NCBI RefSeq assembly: GCF_010915725.1
Contig: NZ_JAAIJR010000002.1
Coordinates: 1-64,000, forward strand
Length of the DNA stretch: 64,000 nucleotides
Source: Thiorhodococcus mannitoliphagus
GTDB lineage: Bacteria > Pseudomonadota > Gammaproteobacteria > Chromatiales > Chromatiaceae
Direction of reading: 5' to 3'
Program-made: the position numbers and the translations under genes
Shown here: in pieces, positions 57,133-64,000 of the stretch
Layout of the letters: the number at the start of each line of letters is the position of its first letter
Numbering within the stretch: the first letter of the stretch is position 1
Notes under the pieces: generated by a model
The model's database searches: none
Seen by the model: the letters and a program-made list of their open reading frames with translations, nothing else
Told to the model about the DNA's origin: nothing

Positions 57133-57741
57133 ATGATCGGCCGTCTGCGTGGCGAGATTGTCAGCAAGCAGCCCCCGCAGCTGCTGCTAGACGTCGGTGG
57201 TGTCGGCTATGAGCTGGAGGCCCCGATGTCGACCTTCTATGACCTTCCGGCCGTGGGCGAGACCGTCACCCTCATCACCCACCTGGCGGTGCGCGAGGAC
57301 GCCCAAGTCCTCTACGGCTTCATGCGCGAGCACGACCGCGCGCTCTTTCGCGCCCTGCTGAAGGTCTCCGGCGTTGGCGCCCGGATGGCGCTGGCGATTC
57401 TCTCCGGGATGGACGCGGCGCGTTTTGCGCAGTGCGTCGAGCAGGAGGATTCGACCGCCTTGACCCGGATTCCTGGCGTCGGCAAGAAGACCGCGCAGCG
57501 GCTGCTGATCGAGATGCGAGATCGAATCCCAGGTCTCGATACGGCCATGCCCGGGCTGTCGAGGCCGAGCGCTGCGCCTGTCGATGACCGTGACCAAGCC
57601 ATGGCGGATGCGGTGAGCGCGCTGGTGGCGCTCGGCTACCGCCCGCCCGATGCCAGCCGTATGGCCCGCGCGGTCGATGACGGGGCGAAGACCTCGGAGG
57701 AGATCATTCGCGCCGCGCTCAGGTCGGTCAGTCTAGGCTGA
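57133..57741 (+). CDS. ruvA: Holliday junction branch migration protein RuvA
   Basis: Binds four-way junctions and directs the RuvB motors. The start at 57133 (MIGRLRGEIVSKQPP) gives 202 residues, the E. coli length; the open frame continues upstream through the R1 repeat without meaning. Helix-hairpin-helix segments LLKVSGVGARMALAILSG and LTRIPGVGKKTAQRLLIE are present, and the C-terminal domain (DAVSALVALGYRPPDA) contacts RuvB. No ribosome-binding site of its own is obvious after the inserted repeat. ruvB, normally next, is absent here. Confidence 0.96.
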   Translation: MIGRLRGEIVSKQPPQLLLDVGGVGYELEAPMSTFYDLPAVGETVTLITHLAVREDAQVLYGFMREHDRALFRALLKVSGVGARMALAILSGMDAARFAQCVEQEDSTALTRIPGVGKKTAQRLLIEMRDRIPGLDTAMPGLSRPSAAPVDDRDQAMADAVSALVALGYRPPDASRMARAVDDGAKTSEEIIRAALRSVSLG

Positions 57742-57745
57742 GGCC

Positions 57746-57769
57746 GCGCTTGCGCTTGCGCTTGCGCTT
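57746..57769. repeat. (GCGCTT)4 tandem repeat
   Basis: Four exact GCGCTT units starting 5 bp after the ruvA stop, followed by two GGCGCCT units. A simple repeat in the 135-bp spacer before glcE, at the place where ruvB would be expected; no ruvB remnant was seen. Confidence 0.85.
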
Positions 57770-57876
57770 GGCGCCTGGCGCCTGGCTCGGGGCTCAGGGG
57801 TTGGGTTGTCGCTACCTGCCCCGACTTCCGCAAAGGCGAGCAGGCCATACAGTCCCTGTGTGCCCCTGAAACCCCG

Positions 57877-58971
57877 ATGAGGCCGAGCGTGGAAAAGGAT
57901 CTGACAAGTCAGCTTCAAGATCGCATCAGAGCGGCGGCGGTAGACGCCGAGCCGCTCGCCGTCGTGGGTCAGGGGACCAAGTCCTTTCTTGGGCGTGACG
58001 TCGAAGCGACGTCGCTCGCCGTCGCGGAGCACGCCGGCATCCTCACCTACGAGCCCAAAGAGCTGGTCGTGACGGCCCGCTGCGGGACTCCGCTCGCGGA
58101 CATCGAGGCAGCCTTGGCCGAGGCCGGCCAGATGCTCGCCTTCGAGCCCCCCCATTTCGCCAATGCCGATGGCGCCGCGGCGACACTTGGCGGCACCATC
58201 GCTGCCGGACTCTCCGGGCCGGCGCGCCCCTATCAGGGCTCGGCTCGAGATCTCGTGCTGGGCGTGCGCGTACTCACGGGCCGTGGTGAGGTGCTCAGGT
58301 TCGGGGGCGAGGTCATGAAGAACGTCGCCGGCTATGACGTATCACGGCTTATGGTCGGCGCGCTCGGTACCCTCGGCGTCCTCTTGGATGTGAGCCTCAA
58401 GGTCCTGCCGGCGCCCGCAGTGACGCGCACGCAGGTGCTCGAGTGCGACGAGAAGGGGGCGCTCGAGCGGATGAGCGCCTGGTCCGCCAAGCCTTTGCCC
58501 CTGACCGCAACTTGCTTTGATGGTGAACGGCTTTGGATCCGTTTGTCGGGCGCGGCCCAGGGTGTCGAGGAAGCCGTGGAGCGGATCGGCGGCGAGGCCG
58601 TCGAGCCAGGCGCCGCAGCGCGCTTTTGGCGTGACGAGCTGCGCGAGCAGCAGCATCCCTTTTTTGCCGGAGACCTTCCACTCTGGCGGCTGTCGCTGCC
58701 GCAAAGCGCACCTCGGCCGGCGCTCGAGGGTGTCATGCTGATCGAATGGGGTGGCGGGCAGCGCTGGCTGCGGAGCGCGGATGCGCCGGAGCAGGTCCGG
58801 GCAGAGGTCGCCAAGCTGGGCGGTCATGCGACACTCTTCCGCGGCGGCGACCGCTCCGGTGAGGTCTTTCACCCCTTGCCCGCGCACCTGATGCAGCTGC
58901 ACCGCCGCGTCAAGAGCGCTTTCGATCCGCACGGCATCCTCAACCCTGGCCGGCTCTACCCGAGCCTCTAG
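57877..58971 (+). CDS. glcE: Glycolate oxidase, FAD-binding subunit GlcE
   Basis: A subunit of the membrane-associated glycolate dehydrogenase that oxidises glycolate to glyoxylate. 364 residues of the PCMH-type FAD fold: VVGQGTKSFLG, LAFEPPHFANADGAAATLGGTIAAGLSGPARPYQGS (FAD contacts), GGEVMKNVAGYDVSRLMVGALGTLG. It ends FDPHGILNPGRLYPSL, as GlcE does. Followed by glcF after 11 bp. The catalytic flavoprotein GlcD is not adjacent. Confidence 0.93.
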   Translation: MRPSVEKDLTSQLQDRIRAAAVDAEPLAVVGQGTKSFLGRDVEATSLAVAEHAGILTYEPKELVVTARCGTPLADIEAALAEAGQMLAFEPPHFANADGAAATLGGTIAAGLSGPARPYQGSARDLVLGVRVLTGRGEVLRFGGEVMKNVAGYDVSRLMVGALGTLGVLLDVSLKVLPAPAVTRTQVLECDEKGALERMSAWSAKPLPLTATCFDGERLWIRLSGAAQGVEEAVERIGGEAVEPGAAARFWRDELREQQHPFFAGDLPLWRLSLPQSAPRPALEGVMLIEWGGGQRWLRSADAPEQVRAEVAKLGGHATLFRGGDRSGEVFHPLPAHLMQLHRRVKSAFDPHGILNPGRLYPSL

Positions 58972-58982
58972 GAGCCCCCAGC

Positions 58983-60212
58983 GTGCAAACCGAGATTCTG
59001 CCGGACTTTCTCGCGACGCCCGAGGGCCAGGAGGCCGATGCCATCCTGCGCGCCTGCGTGCACTGCGGCTTCTGTACCGCCACCTGCCCCACCTATCAGC
59101 TGCTTGGCGACGAGCTGGACGGTCCTCGCGGTCGCATCTATCAGATCAAGATGGTCCTGGAGGGGCAGGCGCCGACACGCGTCACCCAACAGCATCTGGA
59201 CCGCTGTTTGACTTGCCGCGCCTGCGAGACCACCTGCCCGTCCGGGGTGCGCTATGCACGGCTGGCGGACATCGGGCGGCACTATGTGGAGGAGCGGGTC
59301 CGGCGCCCAGTGCGCGAGCGTCTGCTGCGCTGGCTGATGCTCAGGGTGCTGCCCTACCCGCGACGGGTCCGACCCTTGCTCGGGCTTGCCCGGGCGTTGC
59401 GTCCGGCGCTGCCGCACAGCCTCCAGGCCAAGCTTCCCCAGCCGCGTTCGGCGGGACCTTGGCCGGCCTCGGCGGGGCAGCGTCGGATGCTGGTGCTCGG
59501 CGGCTGTGTGCAATCGGTCGCGACGCCAGGGACCAACGCGACGGCGGCCCGTGTGCTGGCGCGCCTTGGAATCGATCTGCTCGAGGTGCCCGAGGCAGGG
59601 TGCTGTGGGGCGCTGGCTTACCACCTCAACGATCGCGAAGCCGCATTGGACGCCATGCGGAGAAACATCGATGCCTGGTGGCCCGAGATTCAAGCCGGCT
59701 GTGAGGCGATTCTGATCACGGCCAGCGGTTGCGGCACCATGGTGAAGGAGTATGGCGAGGTCCTTGCCGAAGACCCGAGCTACGCGGAGAAGGCGGCGCG
59801 GGTGGCGGCGCTGGCGCGCGACCCAGTGGAGATCCTGGCCGCCGAGGATCTCGCTCCGCTCGGTGCGCCAGGCCGAGGGCGCAAGGTTGCCTTCCATTCG
59901 CCCTGCAGTCTGCAGCACGGCCAGCAGCTCAAGAACCTCGTCGAGCCCGTGCTAACGCGCCTCGGCTTTGCCCTCACGAGCGTCCCGGATGCGCATCTTT
60001 GCTGCGGCTCTGCGGGAACCTACTCCGTGACGCAGCCGGAGCTGTCCGCCCAACTCAAGGCGAGAAAACTGAGTGCATTGACCTCCGGCGCTCCGGAGAT
60101 GATTGCAACGGCGAATGTCGGCTGCCAGCTCCATTTAGACTCTGGCACGGAGGTCCCGGTGGTGCACTGGCTTGAGCTTCTGGACGCCAATGAGGTGCCT
60201 GCTTATGAGTGA
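58983..60212 (+). CDS. glcF: Glycolate oxidase, iron-sulfur subunit GlcF
   Basis: The electron-transfer subunit of glycolate dehydrogenase. The start is GTG at 58983. 409 residues: two 4Fe-4S motifs CVHCGFCTATCPTYQ and CLTCRACETTCPSGVRY in the first 90 residues, then two CCG domains (AGCCGALAYHL and HLCCGSAGTYSV) that bind further clusters. Its 3' end overlaps the reductase gene by 8 bp, indicating one operon with glcE. Confidence 0.94.
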   Translation: MQTEILPDFLATPEGQEADAILRACVHCGFCTATCPTYQLLGDELDGPRGRIYQIKMVLEGQAPTRVTQQHLDRCLTCRACETTCPSGVRYARLADIGRHYVEERVRRPVRERLLRWLMLRVLPYPRRVRPLLGLARALRPALPHSLQAKLPQPRSAGPWPASAGQRRMLVLGGCVQSVATPGTNATAARVLARLGIDLLEVPEAGCCGALAYHLNDREAALDAMRRNIDAWWPEIQAGCEAILITASGCGTMVKEYGEVLAEDPSYAEKAARVAALARDPVEILAAEDLAPLGAPGRGRKVAFHSPCSLQHGQQLKNLVEPVLTRLGFALTSVPDAHLCCGSAGTYSVTQPELSAQLKARKLSALTSGAPEMIATANVGCQLHLDSGTEVPVVHWLELLDANEVPAYE

Positions 60213-61095
60213 GATCCTGGGATTTATCGGCCTCGGCATCATGGGGCGTCCGATGGCCCTGAATCTTCTACGGGCGGGCCATGAACTGCAGGTGCATGCG
60301 CGCCGAGCGGCATCCATGCAGCCACTGGCGGATGCCGGGGCGCAGACCTGTGCCAGTCCGGCCGAGGTGGCTCGGCGGGCGGATGTCATTTTCACCATGG
60401 TGGCGGATACGCCGGACGTCGAGGCGGTGATCCTGGGCGAGCAGGGCGTCATCCAGGGCGCGCGGCCTGGCTCGGTCATCGTCGACATGAGCACCATCTC
60501 AGCGTCGGCGACGCGCCGCATCGCCGAGCGGCTCGGTGAGCGCGGCGTCGAGATGCTGGACGCACCCGTCTCGGGAGGCGAGGCTGGCGCCATTGAGGGC
60601 AAGCTCTCCATCATGGTCGGCGGCTCGCAAGGCGCTTTCCGGCGTGTGCTGCCGCTGCTCCAGGTCATGGGCCAAAACGTCGTCCACATCGGCGATATTG
60701 GCGCCGGCCAGGTGTGCAAGTCCTGCAACCAGGTCGTGGTTGGCGCGACCATTGCGGGCGTCGCCGAGGCCATCTTGTTGGCGCAGGCCTCGGGCGTTGA
60801 TGCGGCTCGGGTTCGCGAGGCCTTGCTCGGTGGCTTTGCGAACAGCCGGGTCTTGGAGGTCCACGGTCAGCGCATGATCGACGATGACTTCAAGCCTGGC
60901 TTCAAGGCCCGCCTCCATCAGAAAGACATGCGTATCCTGGGCGAGGCGGCCGCGGAGCTTGGGCTCTGCTTGCCCTCGGCGGCCATGATCTCGCAGTATC
61001 TCAACGCCCTGGTCGGTCAGGGGCTGGGCGATCTGGATTCCGCGGCCATCGCCAAGATCCTGCAGGCGCTGAACGGCCGCGAACCCTCAGGCTGA
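60205..61095 (+). CDS. garR: 2-hydroxy-3-oxopropionate (tartronate semialdehyde) reductase
   Basis: NAD(P)H-dependent reductase making glycerate from tartronate semialdehyde in the glyoxylate-to-glycerate pathway. The start at 60205 (MSEILGFIGLGIMGRPMA) gives 296 residues and overlaps glcF by 8 bp. It has the Rossmann GLGIMG motif, the DAPVSGGEAGA signature and the catalytic lysine region GQVCKSCNQ. With glcE-glcF it suggests glycolate salvage, useful in an autotroph whose RuBisCO produces phosphoglycolate. A related 3-hydroxyacid dehydrogenase is possible; context favours this call. Confidence 0.9.
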   Translation: MSEILGFIGLGIMGRPMALNLLRAGHELQVHARRAASMQPLADAGAQTCASPAEVARRADVIFTMVADTPDVEAVILGEQGVIQGARPGSVIVDMSTISASATRRIAERLGERGVEMLDAPVSGGEAGAIEGKLSIMVGGSQGAFRRVLPLLQVMGQNVVHIGDIGAGQVCKSCNQVVVGATIAGVAEAILLAQASGVDAARVREALLGGFANSRVLEVHGQRMIDDDFKPGFKARLHQKDMRILGEAAAELGLCLPSAAMISQYLNALVGQGLGDLDSAAIAKILQALNGREPSG

Positions 61096-61401
61096 GTGCA
61101 GCCAGGCAGCAAATTCATCGCGCGTTAAGGCGCGGCTGAAGCGATCCCTGAGCGTCATCGACGCCGATCTCGATCTCCTCCAAGATCTCGAGCACCTCGG
61201 TTTTAGGCGATTTCTGTCAAAGCGCATCTCCGCTGACTTGTCTCGCACCTCGCCTTCCGTGTTGCTCCGACGATCGCAGGGCTCGGCGATGCTCCCACTG
61301 GATAAACCTCGATCCGGCGCCCGCTCACCCCTGTGGTGTCTCAGGTTCGGTATCTTTCGGATTGGACCCGCAGCCAGTCGATGCGTGCTGCCGGATACGG
61401 C
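61096..61401. other. Spacer with possible gene remnant
   Basis: About 306 bp between the reductase gene and the lipoprotein gene. On the minus strand two overlapping frames near 61088-61230 read KTEVLEILEEIEIGVDDAQ and LRDRFSRALTRDEFAAWLHS, possibly one gene split by a frameshift, but no family was recognised. Confidence 0.35.
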
Positions 61402-61746
61402 CTATTCGAAGACTTCTTTGGCGATGCCGTTGACGACGACGACCTGGCTCATCCCGCCTGTCTCGATCGGGCAAACGTAGTTGAGGATTGAGATGCTCTG
61501 GACCTGCTGGCCGGCCTGATCGGTCGACGATCCAATGGTGTACCGCGATTGTCTGTTCGCTGAGAAGCAGCCGCAGCCCGCCAACTCCGTGGTCGTCATT
61601 CCCGGCTTTGGTCTGCACTCTTCTTTCTGCTTGGGGTTGTTCGTTTGGCAGCTCGCGAGCCCAACGGCCAATGCGGCTGCGAGCGCTATCTTCGGCCAGG
61701 CTCGCTTGGGGGCTCTGTTCACGCGGTTCCTTGGATCTTTGATCAA
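61402..61746 (-). CDS. Small hypothetical lipoprotein
   Basis: 114 residues. A basic N terminus and hydrophobic segment (IALAAALAVGLASC) end in a lipobox LASC, so lipidation at about Cys33 and envelope location are likely. The mature part has further cysteines (EECRPKP, GCGCF, NYVCP) and ends SQVVVVNGIAKEVFE. No family recognised. It precedes no obvious operon partner; the divergent-looking neighbour on the same strand (61869-62438) is also exported. Confidence 0.6.
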   Translation of the reverse strand: MIKDPRNRVNRAPKRAWPKIALAAALAVGLASCQTNNPKQKEECRPKPGMTTTELAGCGCFSANRQSRYTIGSSTDQAGQQVQSISILNYVCPIETGGMSQVVVVNGIAKEVFE

Positions 61747-61868
61747 TGCGGATCTCTAATCAATCTGGACCTTTGATCAATGGTGATGGGCTTGCGCGGC
61801 TGCAGCCCACGCGAACCCGGTTCGGGGGCTCGGGCGCATGGCGCCCGAGCCCCGTTTGGGACCTCAGT

Positions 61869-62438
61869 CTATTGGAATTCTACCTTTCCGCTGATCACGC
61901 GCATGTAGCTCGCCTCGACGCCGTCGCCAACGGCCAGGGAGTCTAGCAGTGCGGGGTCCTCAACCTTGAGGGTGACGGCGCGGTTCGGGCCTTGAATGGT
62001 GACTGTCGAGCCTGCTTTGTCCACGGATTCGACACGCCCACTGATGGTGGCTGTGTCGACGATCGCGCCGGACGGCTTGGTGCCGGGGTCGCGCTCGGCG
62101 GTGATGTTCTGGGACATGCCGATCGTGCCGGCTCCGGAGCCCTTCTTGAGGTCCACGAGGAGTGCTTCGGTCTCGGTGATGGTCAGCCGGTTGCCGATCT
62201 TGATCTCATCCAGGCGCTTGACCGCTGGGGGAACATGCAGGACCTCGAAGCGCCCATCCGAGGTTTCGATGGTCAGCATGCGCTTTTCCTGATTGACGAT
62301 GGTCACGGTTCCTGTGAGCTCGGTAGAGGTGGCCGCTCCGGCGATTGGCATGGTTTCAGTTTGCGCCGAGGCAGCGCTCGCGAGCGTGATAGCGAGCAGG
62401 CTGGCAGTTAGGGTCGGGAAACGTAATTGGCTAGTCAT
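61869..62438 (-). CDS. Exported hypothetical protein with two OB-like beta repeats
   Basis: 189 residues from ATG 62438 (MTSQLRFPTLTASLLAITLA), with a signal peptide cleaved after ASAASA. The mature protein has two similar beta-rich segments, LTGTVTIVNQEKRMLTIET and ISGRVESVDKAGSTVTIQG, each followed by a stretch with LDEIKIGNRLTI or LDSLAVGDGVEA. They suggest two OB-fold-like domains in the periplasm. The open frame continues upstream into R1 copy E, where it reads nonsense shared with other R1 copies, so the shorter start is preferred. Function unknown. Confidence 0.65.
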   Translation of the reverse strand: MTSQLRFPTLTASLLAITLASAASAQTETMPIAGAATSTELTGTVTIVNQEKRMLTIETSDGRFEVLHVPPAVKRLDEIKIGNRLTITETEALLVDLKKGSGAGTIGMSQNITAERDPGTKPSGAIVDTATISGRVESVDKAGSTVTIQGPNRAVTLKVEDPALLDSLAVGDGVEASYMRVISGKVEFQ

Positions 62439-62503
62439 CTTGATGCTCCTGAGGGATGTTGAGGTCGTTACTCGGATGGATGAATGCGGAGACGCGCTTT
62501 GTG

Positions 62504-62612
62504 TAAGAAAGTCTCCATTAACAACGATCCCCACCTCTTGAAAAAAGAGGGGGGGGGCGGGTGTTTCGGGCGGCATCGCTCGCATCGGGAAAACATTAAC
62601 GGACACCTTCTA
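62504..62612 (-). repeat. Dispersed repeat R1, copy E (diverged, reverse orientation)
   Basis: GAAAGTCTCCATTAA and TTAACGGACACCTTC-type ends in reverse orientation, a changed central hairpin with an A run and a G run, and TAAG directly at both borders (62504-62507 and 62611-62614). The most diverged of the five copies. It sits in the 434-bp divergent spacer between the OB-like gene and htrA. Confidence 0.75.
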
Positions 62613-62660
62613 AGCCTTTGCGGTTCCGCTCGCTTCCTTTGGGCCCTCGTCCAGGTCTTG

Positions 62661-62700
62661 AGTCATGCGCTTGAGGTTCTTTAAGTCATGCGCTTGAGGT
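62661..62700. repeat. 17-bp direct repeat upstream of htrA
   Basis: AGTCATGCGCTTGAGGT occurs at 62661-62677 and again at 62684-62700 (23-bp period). It lies between R1 copy E and the putative regulator box; it could be a paired protein site or a duplication. Confidence 0.75.
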
Positions 62701-62741
62701 GGATGTCGAAAACGGACGGCTCTGGCGCGACCTAACCAAAA

Positions 62742-62760
62742 GTTAAGCCGACGTTAAGCC
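62742..62760 (+). promoter_or_regulatory. OmpR-family-type response-regulator box upstream of htrA
   Basis: GTTAAGCC is repeated at 62742-62749 and 62753-62760 (11-bp period, GTTAAG-N5-GTTAAG). The pattern resembles tandem sites of PmrA/QseB-like response regulators. It is 113 bp upstream of the htrA start. Confidence 0.45.
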
Positions 62761-62872
62761 TGCTGCAATGGAGTCAACCCGATACTGACAGGCGATCGAG
62801 GCAGCTGCAGGCGCGTTCCGAGCAAGGCGTGCGCAGCGCCTCAACTCCACTCGGCATCGAGGTTATTGTGCA

Positions 62873-64000
62873 ATGATTGAACATCCAGGTCCTCTCCAGG
62901 GTAATCGAAATGCGGCCAAAGGTGGCAGAGTCAAGCGTGCGCTCGTCGTCGCAATCGCCTGCTCACTCGCGGGCGGCGGGGCTCTTTTGGCACATGCCAA
63001 CAGCCCTCTCCCTGCGCCGGTGACCAGCTCGGCCGGTGCAACCGCCAGCGTGCTGCCGGGATTTGCCGACGTGGCTGAGCAAGTGACGCCGGCCGTCGTC
63101 AATGTCAAGGTCACGGCGGAGCCTGGTAGCCCCATGAGCGGATCTGGGGATGGCGTCTTTCCGCGGGGGAGGGCGCTGCCCGAGCCATTCCGCCACTTTT
63201 TCGAGGAGCAGGGGCGCCTGTCTCAGCATCAGGTTCAGGGTCAAGGATCCGGCTTTCTCGTCGACTCGGACGGCTACATCGTGACCAACAATCATGTCAT
63301 TGATGGCGCGACGGCCGTGAGCGTGGTACTGAACGACGGGTCGGAATATCCGGCTCAAGTCGTCGGGCGGGACGAGAAGACGGATCTGGCGCTCCTGAAG
63401 ATCGATGCGGGGTCTCCGCTCCCTTATGTCGCGCTTGGTGATTCCTCCAAGGCGCGGGTCGGGGATTGGGTGCTTGCTGTGGGGAATCCTTTCGGACTCG
63501 GGGGCTCCGTAAACGCAGGTATCATATCCGCTCGGGGTCGTGATATTCACGCTGGCCCCTATGATGACTATTTGCAGATTGATGCGGCGATCAACCGTGG
63601 CAACTCGGGTGGGCCGCTGTTCGATACCAAGGGGCGCGTCATTGGCGTCAATACCGCGATCTACTCGCCTACTGGTGGCAACGTCGGGATCGGCTTCGCG
63701 ATTCCAGCGGAGACCGTGCAGCAGATCGTTGCCGATCTGCGCGAGGATGGTCGGGTGGAGCGCGGCTGGCTCGGCATCCAGATTCAGGCCGTGACCCCAG
63801 AACTCGCGGCTGGCCTGGGGCTTGATCAGGCGGAGGGCGTTTTGGTCGCTGATGTGATTCCCAACGGACCGGTCAGCAACACTGACTTGCGTGCCGGCGA
63901 CGTCATCATTCGCGCCAAGGGTGAGCCTTTGAAGGACTATAAGGATCTTCCTAAGCTTGTCGCGAGCACCAAGGCTGGCTCCGAGATGTCACTCGAGGTG
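62873..64000 (+). CDS. degP: HtrA/Do-family periplasmic serine protease (truncated by window end)
   Basis: Periplasmic protease and chaperone for misfolded proteins. The first 376 codons are inside the window. The N-terminal signal sequence (KRALVVAIACSLAGGGALLAHA) is followed by the trypsin-like domain with catalytic His in VTNNHVI, Asp in KTDLALLKI and Ser in GNSGGPLFD, then the first PDZ domain (RGWLGIQIQAV ... GEPLKDYKDL) at the window edge. ATG 62873 was chosen because it begins the exported frame; no clear ribosome-binding site was seen. Whether it is DegP, DegQ or MucD cannot be decided. Confidence 0.93.
   Translation, partial: MIEHPGPLQGNRNAAKGGRVKRALVVAIACSLAGGGALLAHANSPLPAPVTSSAGATASVLPGFADVAEQVTPAVVNVKVTAEPGSPMSGSGDGVFPRGRALPEPFRHFFEEQGRLSQHQVQGQGSGFLVDSDGYIVTNNHVIDGATAVSVVLNDGSEYPAQVVGRDEKTDLALLKIDAGSPLPYVALGDSSKARVGDWVLAVGNPFGLGGSVNAGIISARGRDIHAGPYDDYLQIDAAINRGNSGGPLFDTKGRVIGVNTAIYSPTGGNVGIGFAIPAETVQQIVADLREDGRVERGWLGIQIQAVTPELAAGLGLDQAEGVLVADVIPNGPVSNTDLRAGDVIIRAKGEPLKDYKDLPKLVASTKAGSEMSLEV

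Noticed and set aside
62439-62606. Long N-terminal extension of the OB-like exported protein
   Set aside because: It reads through R1 copy E; the same nonsense peptide (PMRAMPPE-type) appears wherever R1 is read in this frame. A standard signal peptide begins at 62438.

Overview
The window looks like a high-GC chromosome segment of a purple sulfur bacterium (Gammaproteobacteria, Chromatiales, probably Chromatiaceae). The strongest clue is a secreted Gly/Tyr-rich sulfur globule envelope protein (7458-7841). The gene orders are gammaproteobacterial: HAD hydrolase-rppH-ptsP, rsmI/lpoA-yraN-dolP, the complete dcw cluster followed by lpxC-dciA-M23 peptidase-secA-argJ, and yebC-ruvC-ruvA. The assignment rests on gene content only.

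Layout. 0-7 kb: nadC, a CbpA-type DnaJ, a Ycf46-like AAA+ ATPase, leuA behind a hexanucleotide repeat, and a family-4 uracil-DNA glycosylase. 7-12 kb: an accessory stretch with the sulfur globule gene under its own promoter and terminator, two orphan secreted proteins, and several dispersed repeats. 12-15.5 kb: a tightly packed minus-strand operon olsB-olsA-glycosyltransferase-PAP2 phosphatase behind a Pho-box-like site, suggesting phosphate-controlled production of phosphorus-free membrane lipids. 15.5-25 kb: HAD phosphatase, rppH, ptsP, a GlcD-like flavoprotein, a BON lipoprotein, yraN, lpoA and rsmI. 25 kb: RNase P RNA. 25.6-43.9 kb: the division and cell-wall cluster mraZ-rsmH-ftsL-ftsI-murE-murF-mraY-murD-ftsW-murG-murC-(small ORF)-murB-ddl-ftsQ-ftsA-ftsZ, with a recognisable mra promoter and MraZ operator. 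44-52 kb: lpxC, dciA, an M23 peptidase, secA, argJ and a MutT/ThiE-like fusion. 52-64 kb: yacG, zapD, a large LOG-domain protein, yebC, ruvC, ruvA, glcE, glcF, a tartronate semialdehyde reductase, two small secreted proteins, and an HtrA protease cut by the window end.

The main biological links are: (1) the dcw genes overlap or nearly abut and should be co-transcribed, but the MurE in the cluster has lost many residues expected for catalysis, while MurF, MurD and MurC look normal; (2) the candidate Pho-controlled lipid operon could supply both ornithine lipid and glycolipid; (3) glcE-glcF-garR form a glycolate/glyoxylate unit whose flavoprotein subunit may be the GlcD-like gene 37 kb away.

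Three families of short non-coding repeats are dispersed in the intergenic spaces. The clearest (R1, about 104 bp, five copies) has terminal inverted repeats, short flanking direct repeats, and one copy inserted inside another repeat (R2) whose uninterrupted version also lies in the window. A third family (R3) shows paired base changes that preserve two hairpins. No tRNA, rRNA, CRISPR array or intact transposase was seen.
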